NCBI GenBank assembly: GCA_017432405.1
Contig: JAFRJF010000259.1
Span: 1 to 9,282, forward strand
Direction: 5' to 3'
DNA: 9,282 nt
From: Clostridia bacterium
Lineage (GTDB): Bacteria; Bacillota_A; Clostridia; Christensenellales; Aristaeellaceae
A model generated the notes under the pieces. That model ran no database searches, was not told the DNA's origin, and saw only the letters and a program-made list of their open reading frames with translations. Positions 1 to 7,676 of this stretch are shown in pieces. Positions within the stretch are counted from its first letter, which is position 1. Every line of letters starts with the position of its first letter. Made by a program: the position numbers and the translations under genes.

Positions 1-168
1 ATCGGCCACAACCTGCAGGAGCACTCGGTTGTGCTGATCCGCGGCGGCAAGGTCCGCGATCTCCCTGGCGTGCGTTACCACATCATCCGCGGCGCTCTCG
101 ATGCTGCTGGCGTTGCCAAGCGCATGCAGGGCCGCTCCCTCTACGGCGCGAAGCGTCCGAAGAAGTAA
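1..168 (+). CDS. rpsL: 30S ribosomal protein S12, C-terminal part (5' end outside window)
   Basis: This frame is open from base 1 and ends with TAA at 166-168, giving the last 55 residues of S12, a protein of the 30S decoding centre that monitors codon-anticodon pairing. The fragment begins [16 protein letters not shown], continues through the conserved DLPGVRYH loop, and ends GAKRPKK, as S12 normally does. The Asp at fragment residue 20 corresponds to E. coli Asp88, the residue that RimO methylthiolates in bacteria that have that enzyme. The residue before it, at E. coli position 87, is Arg (CGC, 55-57) instead of the usual Lys. Replacement of that Lys by Arg is a classical streptomycin-resistance change. 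It is the first gene of the str operon seen here, 184 bp upstream of rpsG. The identity is certain; only the N-terminal half is missing. Confidence 0.97.
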   Translation: MGHNLQEHSVVLIRGGKVRDLPGVRYHIIRGALDAAGVAKRMQGRSLYGAKRPKK

Positions 169-272
169 GGGTAATCCTTCCCTTACATTGGTGAAAACGG
201 CTTTGGCGGTCTGAACGCATGGTCCATTTGGAACGTGGGAATATGCGAAAGGATCAACGAAACCGGGCGAAG

Positions 273-292
273 GCGAAAGCGCCAACTTTCGC
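273..292 (+). repeat. Inverted repeat (7-bp stem) in the rpsL-rpsG spacer
   Basis: GCGAAAG at 273-279 pairs perfectly with CTTTCGC at 286-292 across a 6-nt loop. A second small hairpin, GGCG-AAAG-CGCC at 272-283, uses the same bases and would exclude the first. Only a short T-run (299-302) follows, after several other bases, so it is a poor terminator. In E. coli, S7 binds the rpsL-rpsG intercistronic RNA to repress translation. A similar role for this 184-nt spacer is possible, but that is inference from position only. Confidence 0.45.
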
Positions 293-352
293 GTAAGCTT
301 TTACCTGTCTCTCGTTCACTTAACGTCCGAATATAGATTAGGAGTGAAAAAC

Positions 353-823
353 ATGCCCAGACGTGGTTTTATCCCGAAGCGCGAAGTGCTTCCGGATCCG
401 GTATATGGAACGACCATCATTACCAAGCTGATCAACCAGGTCATGTACGATGGCAAGCGCGGCGTCGCGCAGGCCGTGTGCTATGATGCTTTTGATACTG
501 TTGCCGCCAAGACGGGCAAGGAGGCCATGGAGGTCTTCAACCAGGCCATCGCCAACATCATGCCCGCCATGGAAGTCAAGGCCCGCCGCGTCGGTGGCTC
601 CACCTACCAGGTGCCTATCGAGATCCGTCCCGAGCGCCGTCAGACCCTGGCCCTGCGCTGGCTGGTGATGTTCGCCCGCAAGCGCGGCGAGCGGAGCATG
701 GCTGACCGCCTGGCCGGCGAGATCATGGATGCCGCCAACAACAACGGCAACGCCGTGAAGCGCCGTGAGGATATGCACAAGATGGCCGAGGCCAACAAGG
801 CTTTCGCCCACTATCGCTGGTAA
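353..823 (+). CDS. rpsG: 30S ribosomal protein S7
   Basis: S7 is a primary 16S rRNA-binding protein that nucleates assembly of the 30S head and lies near the mRNA exit and E-site. The product is 156 residues, the standard bacterial length. It begins [16 protein letters not shown], as S7 proteins do, carries the conserved [14 protein letters not shown] segment at about 23-36, the VGGSTYQVP and [13 protein letters not shown] segments in the middle, and ends AFAHYRW. ATG 353 is chosen over the in-frame GTG at 344 because AGGAG (340-344) sits 8 nt before 353 and overlaps the GTG, and because family members start at MPRR. It is the second str-operon gene here, between rpsL and fusA. In E. coli, S7 is the repressor of this operon; the spacer hairpins could serve that purpose, but this is not shown by the sequence. 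Confidence 0.98.
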   Translation: MPRRGFIPKREVLPDPVYGTTIITKLINQVMYDGKRGVAQAVCYDAFDTVAAKTGKEAMEVFNQAIANIMPAMEVKARRVGGSTYQVPIEIRPERRQTLALRWLVMFARKRGERSMADRLAGEIMDAANNNGNAVKRREDMHKMAEANKAFAHYRW

Positions 824-853
824 GCGAAGCGCAGGTTCGATCAATATCATATA

Positions 854-890
854 AGCATTATCAGCACGCATCATGCGTGCTGATAATGCT
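854..890 (+). repeat. Perfect 17-bp inverted repeat between rpsG and fusA
   Basis: Bases 854-870 are exactly complementary to 874-890, with a 3-nt loop (TCA, 871-873). The stem does not extend further: the flanking bases are A and A. The transcript would form a very stable hairpin 31 nt after the rpsG stop and 62 nt before the fusA start. No T-run follows on either strand, so it is not a normal intrinsic terminator. It could be an RNA processing or stability element separating the ribosomal protein message from the elongation factor message, or a copy of a dispersed palindromic repeat. The structure is seen directly; the function is not known. Confidence 0.8.
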
Positions 891-912
891 ATAGGGAACT
901 GTTAAGATTATC

Positions 913-924
913 CCCTGTACAGGG
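913..924. repeat. 12-bp perfect palindrome in the fusA leader
   Basis: CCCTGTACAGGG reads the same on both strands. It lies 28 bp before the fusA start and 22 bp after the long hairpin. In RNA it allows only a 4-bp stem with a GUAC loop. As DNA it resembles a dimer-binding site. Its CCCT half can also pair with AGGG at 893-896, so the leader has alternative folds. No regulator is evident, and it may be chance. Confidence 0.4.
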
Positions 925-952
925 TTTAGATTTAAAGAAAGAGGAAAAGACT

Positions 953-3025
<2,073 letters not shown>

Positions 3026-3094
3026 GGGCGGCAGAGGCCCATGGGAAGCGTTTCACAGACAATGGACGATCAATGATCAAGGGAGGAATTTCCA

Positions 3095-4309
<1,215 letters not shown>

Positions 4310-4320
4310 TCGCCTGATTC

Positions 4321-4355
4321 AAAGGACCGCTGCATGATTCGCAGCGGTCCTTTTT
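4321..4355 (+). terminator. Intrinsic terminator of the str operon
   Basis: GGACCGCTGC (4324-4333) and GCAGCGGTCC (4341-4350) form a perfect 10-bp GC-rich stem with a 7-nt loop, followed at once by TTTTT (4351-4355). Three A residues before the stem can pair with the first T's. It begins 11 nt after the tuf stop, so it ends the rpsL-rpsG-fusA-tuf transcript. The next gene's ribosome binding site starts only 11 nt after the T-run. Confidence 0.93.
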
Positions 4356-4378
4356 AATCGCTCCATGGAGGTTAACGC

Positions 4379-5119
4379 ATGAAGCACAGGAAGCGGGTGC
4401 TATGGGCCATCCTGCTGTCGGCAGCGGTGCTGGCGCTGGCCTTTGGGGTCTATGTGTCGGATTGCTATCGCGCCACCGACGCGGCGCTGGCCTGCCTGGA
4501 CGCAGACGACGGCCCGAGGGTGCGATCTGCCGATCAGACGCTCTGCGTCGAGACGCCTGGCGCGACGACGGCCCTGGCCTTCTATCCCGGCGGCAAGGTG
4601 CAGGCTGAGGCGTATATGCCGCTGCTGCGGCGCGTTGCCCGGGACGGCGCCGACTGCTACCTGGTGAAGATGCCCTTCAACCTGGCGGTGTTCGGCGTCA
4701 ACCGGGTCGAGGGCGTGATGGCCGCCCATCCCCACGACCGCTGGCTGTTGGCGGGCCACTCCCTGGGCGGCGCGATGGCGGCGCGCTGGGCCGCAGTGCA
4801 TCCGGGCAAGCTGGACGGACTGGTCCTGCTGGCCGCCTATCCCGACAGGCCGCTGCCGGAGGAACTGCCGGTGCTGATGCTGTACGGCAGCGAGGACGGC
4901 GTGCTGAACCGAAGCAACCTGGAAAAATCGGCTTCCCTGCTGCCCCCGGATGCCGTGATGCGCCAGCTGTCCGGCGGAAACCACGCGAATTTCGGCAGCT
5001 ATGGCGCGCAGAGGGGCGACGGTATCGCCACCGTGACCCCTGAGGCGCAGTGGGAATGGACGGCGGAATGGATCGCAAGGATGGTCAACGGCGAATTGCC
5101 GCAGAGCGAAAAATCATGA
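4379..5119 (+). CDS. Membrane-anchored alpha/beta hydrolase, substrate unknown
   Basis: The 246-residue product starts with a short basic stretch (MKHRKR) and a hydrophobic segment at about 7-26, so it is probably anchored in the membrane with the catalytic part outside. Cys29 does not sit in a good lipobox. The rest has an alpha/beta-hydrolase pattern: a strand and turn ALAFYPGG (65-72), the nucleophile elbow GHSLGG (126-131, Ser128), a probable acid Asp173 in YGSEDGVL, and a probable His202 in GGNHANFG. This compact arrangement resembles the alpha/beta hydrolase family 5 type; esterase, lipase or peptidase activity cannot be told apart. ATG 4379 has GGAGG (4367-4371) 7 nt upstream. It follows the str terminator with no room for a normal promoter except TTTAAT (4353-4358) overlapping the T-run, so it may rely on read-through. 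Its stop overlaps the end of the convergent oxidoreductase gene. Confidence 0.85.
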   Translation: MKHRKRVLWAILLSAAVLALAFGVYVSDCYRATDAALACLDADDGPRVRSADQTLCVETPGATTALAFYPGGKVQAEAYMPLLRRVARDGADCYLVKMPFNLAVFGVNRVEGVMAAHPHDRWLLAGHSLGGAMAARWAAVHPGKLDGLVLLAAYPDRPLPEELPVLMLYGSEDGVLNRSNLEKSASLLPPDAVMRQLSGGNHANFGSYGAQRGDGIATVTPEAQWEWTAEWIARMVNGELPQSEKS

Positions 5120-5671
5120 CCGTGCGATCCCGTCCATGGCCTCCCTTAAAATCCCTTCCACATCTGCTCCCCGGATGTCCAGGTTTTCCGCCTTGACCAT
5201 CCGGGTTTCCTTTATGCCGAAGAAGGCCGTGGCGAGGGCGCGCACATAGCCGTAGCCGGGTTCCTCAGAGAAGATCGGTCCGCCGGCGGTGGTGACGTAG
5301 GTCAGCCTCTTCGCCCGGCACAGGCCGCAGGGCACGTTGTGTTCGTTGTAATAGAAGGTCAGTCCCACCACGCAGATCTGCTCGAGGTACTGCTTCAGCG
5401 CGGCGGGAAAGGAGAGATCCCAGAAGGGCGCGGCCACGACGATCTCCTCCGCCCTGGCGAAATCCCTTGCCAGGTCGAATACCGGCGAGGCATAGTCGCT
5501 CCTTGCGACGCAGCCGTTGCGCCAGTCGATAAAGGCCTCGTCCATCCTGGGAAAGTTGATCGCGGGTACGTATACCTCCTTATAGGTCTCCCGCTCCCCG
5601 GCCATGACGGCTTCGGCCAGCCGCCGGGTCCTCGATTCCCTGCGCACGCAGGCGTTGATGAACAGCTTCAT
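5114..5671 (-). CDS. NAD(P)H-dependent flavodoxin-fold oxidoreductase (AzoR/FMN-reductase-like)
   Basis: The 185-residue product fits the small flavodoxin-like fold of FMN-dependent NAD(P)H:quinone or azo reductases. Visible marks are an N-terminal strand and phosphate loop (LFINACVRRESRTRRL, about 3-18), APFWDLSFPAALKQYLEQI (81-99), which matches the family pattern P-x-W/Y then PAxLKxxxExI, GLTFYYNE (103-110) with the typical T-F-x-Y, and TTAGG (127-131). Members reduce quinones, azo dyes or flavins with two electrons and often act in redox protection; the substrate here is unknown. The start is clear: AAAGGAGGT on the minus strand (5678-5686) is 6 nt before the ATG. It follows mnmG by 40 bp on the same strand and has no visible promoter of its own, so the two are probably co-transcribed. 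Its last 6 bp overlap the hydrolase gene, and no terminator is seen between the two. Confidence 0.85.
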   Translation of the reverse strand: MKLFINACVRRESRTRRLAEAVMAGERETYKEVYVPAINFPRMDEAFIDWRNGCVARSDYASPVFDLARDFARAEEIVVAAPFWDLSFPAALKQYLEQICVVGLTFYYNEHNVPCGLCRAKRLTYVTTAGGPIFSEEPGYGYVRALATAFFGIKETRMVKAENLDIRGADVEGILREAMDGIARS

Positions 5672-5677
5672 TGCGAT

Positions 5678-5686
5678 ACCTCCTTT
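5678..5686 (-). promoter_or_regulatory. Strong ribosome binding site of the oxidoreductase gene
   Basis: The minus strand reads AAAGGAGGT, a full match to the 16S rRNA 3' end, 6 nt before the ATG at 5671. This indicates efficient translation and fixes the start of the flavodoxin-fold gene. Confidence 0.85.
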
Positions 5687-5711
5687 GAAAGCGACGGCAG
5701 TTGCTATAAAT

Positions 5712-7508
5712 CTATACCCCCCGTGCCCTTAGCCAGATCATCAGCACGGTCACGTCGCCCGGGTTGATGCCGGGGATGCGGCTGGCCTGGCCCAGGCTTC
5801 GCGGGCGCTGGGCGTCCAGCTTCTGGCGGGCCTCGATGCGCAGCCCGGACATGTTCAGGTAATCCGCGTCCGGGGGCAGGGGGGTGTCCTCCATCTTCAA
5901 AAAGCGCTGGCGGTCGGCCTGCTGGCGGCTGAGATAGCCCTCGTATTTGGTGTCGATCTCCAGCTGCTCGACGACGTCGGCGGGGTAGTCCGGCAGCTCC
6001 GGGTGCCTTGCGCGCAGCTCGGTGTAACCCACCTCCGGGTGCCGAAGGCGCTCCGTCAGGTGCATTTTTTCCAGCAGCGCCTTGCCCTCCAGGGTGAGGC
6101 GCTGCTTTTCCAGCATCCTCTCATATCGCGCCTGGTCCACCAGCCCCGCGTCCCTTCCCTTTTGGGTCAGGCGCAGGTCGGCGTTGTCCTGGCGCAGCAG
6201 CAGCCGGTATTCGGCGCGGCTCGTCATCATGCGGTAGGGCTCGTCCACGCCCTTGGTCACCAGGTCGTCCACCAGCACGCCCAGGTAGGCGTCGGCCCGG
6301 GTCAGCAGCATCGGTTCCTTCCCCTGCAGCCAGAGCGCCGCGTTGACGCCGGCGTACAGCCCCTGGGCGGCGGCCTCCTCATAGCCGCTGGTGCCGTTGA
6401 TCTGCCCGGCGCAGTACAGCCCTTCGACGTGCTTCGCGGCGAAGGTGGCGCTTAGCTGGGTGGGGTCGATGCAGTCGTATTCGATGGCGTAGGCCAGCCG
6501 CAGCAGCTTCGCCTCCTCCAGGCCGGGGATCGAGGCGTAGATTTCCCGCTGCACGTCCTCCGGCATCGAGGTGGACATGCCCTGGGCGTACCACTCGTGG
6601 GTATACAGGCCCTCCGGCTCCATGAATATGGGGTGGCGGTCCTTGTCCCTGAAGCGCACCACCTTGTCCTCGATGGAGGGGCAGTAGCGGGCGCCGGTGC
6701 CGTGGATCGTGCCGGAATACATCGGGGCGCGGTGCAGGTTGTTCAGTATGATCTCGTGGGTGCGGGGCGTGGTGTAGGTCAGGTAGCACAGCGCCCGGTT
6801 CTTCAGCGTGGAGGCGTCGGTCATGAAGCTGAAGGGCACGATGGGGTCGTCCCCCTCCTGGGGCGTCATCTTTGAGAAATCGATGGTCCGCCCGTCCAGC
6901 CGCGCCGGGGTGCCGGTCTTGAAGCGGCGGATGTCGAAGCCCAGGTCCATCAGGTTCTGGGTCAGCGCGTTGGCGGCCATCAGCCCCTGGGGACCGCCGT
7001 TCCAGCTGCATTCGCCGATGATGATGCGGCTGTTCAGGTACACGCCGCAGCAGGCGACCACCGCCCGGCAGGCCACCCGGCCCCCGGTGGTGGTTTCGAT
7101 GCCCGTCACCTGACCGTTTTCGACGACGATGCGCTGCACCTCGGCCTGGCGCAGGGTCAGGTTTTCGCAGTCGTCTACGGCCCGGCGCATGCGTAGCTGG
7201 TAGGCCTTCTTGTCGGCCTGGGCTCGAAGCGAATGGACCGCCGGACCCTTGCGGGTATTCAGCATTCGGGACTGTATGAAGACGTCGTCGATGGCGCGCC
7301 CCATCTCGCCGCCCAGGGCGTCCAGCTCCCGAACCAGGTGGCCCTTGGCCGTGCCCCCGATGGACGGGTTGCAGGGCATCATCGCCAGGGCGTCCAGGTT
7401 CAGCGTGGTCAGCAGCGTGGACAGGCCCATCCGCGCGCAGGCCAGCGCGGCCTCGCAGCCCGCGTGTCCCGCGCCGATCACCACCACGTCAAAGACATCG
7501 TTCAGCAA
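5712..7508 (-). CDS. mnmG: tRNA uridine-5-carboxymethylaminomethyl(34) synthesis enzyme MnmG (GidA)
   Basis: MnmG is the FAD- and NADH-using partner of the GTPase MnmE; together they add the aminomethyl or carboxymethylaminomethyl group to wobble uridine 34 of certain tRNAs. From TTG 7508 the product is 598 residues. It opens with the dinucleotide-binding motif [11 protein letters not shown], then [22 protein letters not shown] with the family's second conserved Cys, and the signature [10 protein letters not shown]; the C-terminal [13 protein letters not shown] region is intact. An in-frame ATG at 7550 would add 14 residues, but it has no ribosome binding site and lies upstream of the predicted transcription start. 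GAGGAGG (7520-7526) precedes TTG 7508 by 11 nt, and [17 protein letters not shown] fits the usual N-terminus. In many Firmicutes mnmG sits beside mnmE near the origin; here it stands with an oxidoreductase gene and divergent spoIIE. Function is very sure, start moderately so. Confidence 0.95.
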   Translation of the reverse strand: MLNDVFDVVVIGAGHAGCEAALACARMGLSTLLTTLNLDALAMMPCNPSIGGTAKGHLVRELDALGGEMGRAIDDVFIQSRMLNTRKGPAVHSLRAQADKKAYQLRMRRAVDDCENLTLRQAEVQRIVVENGQVTGIETTTGGRVACRAVVACCGVYLNSRIIIGECSWNGGPQGLMAANALTQNLMDLGFDIRRFKTGTPARLDGRTIDFSKMTPQEGDDPIVPFSFMTDASTLKNRALCYLTYTTPRTHEIILNNLHRAPMYSGTIHGTGARYCPSIEDKVVRFRDKDRHPIFMEPEGLYTHEWYAQGMSTSMPEDVQREIYASIPGLEEAKLLRLAYAIEYDCIDPTQLSATFAAKHVEGLYCAGQINGTSGYEEAAAQGLYAGVNAALWLQGKEPMLLTRADAYLGVLVDDLVTKGVDEPYRMMTSRAEYRLLLRQDNADLRLTQKGRDAGLVDQARYERMLEKQRLTLEGKALLEKMHLTERLRHPEVGYTELRARHPELPDYPADVVEQLEIDTKYEGYLSRQQADRQRFLKMEDTPLPPDADYLNMSGLRIEARQKLDAQRPRSLGQASRIPGINPGDVTVLMIWLRARGV

Positions 7509-7519
7509 AAATGACTGCG

Positions 7520-7526
7520 CCTCCTC
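7520..7526 (-). promoter_or_regulatory. Ribosome binding site deciding the mnmG start
   Basis: The minus strand reads GAGGAGG here. It lies inside the frame that opens at ATG 7550 and 11 nt before TTG 7508. No comparable site precedes 7550. The spacing is somewhat long but usable, which favours the TTG start. Confidence 0.6.
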
Positions 7527-7550
7527 GGATAGAGTATATCTACAATACAT

Positions 7551-7579
7551 ATTCTATCGAACCGAGGCGTGGTTTTCAA
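7551..7579 (-). promoter_or_regulatory. Sigma-A type promoter of mnmG
   Basis: On the minus strand, TTGAAA (7574-7579) and TAGAAT (7551-7556) are separated by exactly 17 bp; each hexamer has 5 of 6 consensus bases. In such a GC-rich region this is a strong match. Transcription should begin near 7544, giving a leader of about 35 nt to TTG 7508 and leaving ATG 7550 outside the transcript. It probably drives both mnmG and the oxidoreductase gene. Confidence 0.65.
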
Positions 7580-7586
7580 GGGGCTT

Positions 7587-7609
7587 CGGGTAAAAGCATC
7601 TTTTATCCG
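7587..7609. repeat. 10-bp dyad with 3-bp centre between mnmG and spoIIE
   Basis: CGGGTAAAAG (7587-7596) and CTTTTATCCG (7600-7609) are inverted copies with one mismatch (G7590/T7606), around CAT. The dyad lies 7 bp upstream of the mnmG -35 hexamer and about 35 bp upstream of a possible spoIIE -10 box, a suitable place for a regulator serving both genes. No poly-T tract follows on the + strand, so a terminator is unlikely. No regulator family is recognised. Confidence 0.45.
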
Positions 7610-7644
7610 CGCCATCCGGTGCTACCCGCCCCTCCGGCGGCATA

Positions 7645-7650
7645 AATAAT
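7645..7650 (+). promoter_or_regulatory. Possible -10 box of spoIIE
   Basis: AATAAT matches the -10 consensus at 5 of 6 bases and is the only AT-rich patch shortly before spoIIE. It would start transcription near 7657, just before the ribosome binding site. No -35 hexamer is seen at normal spacing. In B. subtilis, spoIIE uses sigma-A with Spo0A activation and unusual spacing, but no good Spo0A box was found here. The call is weak. Confidence 0.25.
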
Positions 7651-7661
7651 GCCACGCTCGA

Positions 7662-7668
7662 GGGGAGG
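7662..7668 (+). promoter_or_regulatory. Ribosome binding site of spoIIE
   Basis: GGGGAGG lies 8 nt before ATG 7677. The other nearby ATG, at 7670 in another frame, is only 1 nt away and so is too close. This spacing selects the SpoIIE frame. Confidence 0.75.
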
Positions 7669-7676
7669 AATGACGG

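Noticed and set aside
332..337. TATAGA before rpsG as an internal promoter
   Set aside because: No -35 hexamer at suitable spacing, and transcription would begin inside or after the ribosome binding site.
344..352. GTG start for rpsG adding three residues (MKN)
   Set aside because: It overlaps the ribosome binding site AGGAG (340-344) itself; ATG 353 has proper spacing and the usual S7 N-terminus MPRRG.
4361..4370. Palindrome CTCCATGGAG overlapping the hydrolase ribosome binding site, as a translational switch
   Set aside because: In RNA it gives only a 3-bp stem with a 4-nt loop, too weak to hide the site; likely chance.
7555..7561. TATCGAA as a Spo0A box for spoIIE
   Set aside because: It lacks the conserved G of the TGNCGAA consensus, overlaps the mnmG -10 box, and is about 85 bp from the possible spoIIE -10, too far for normal activation.
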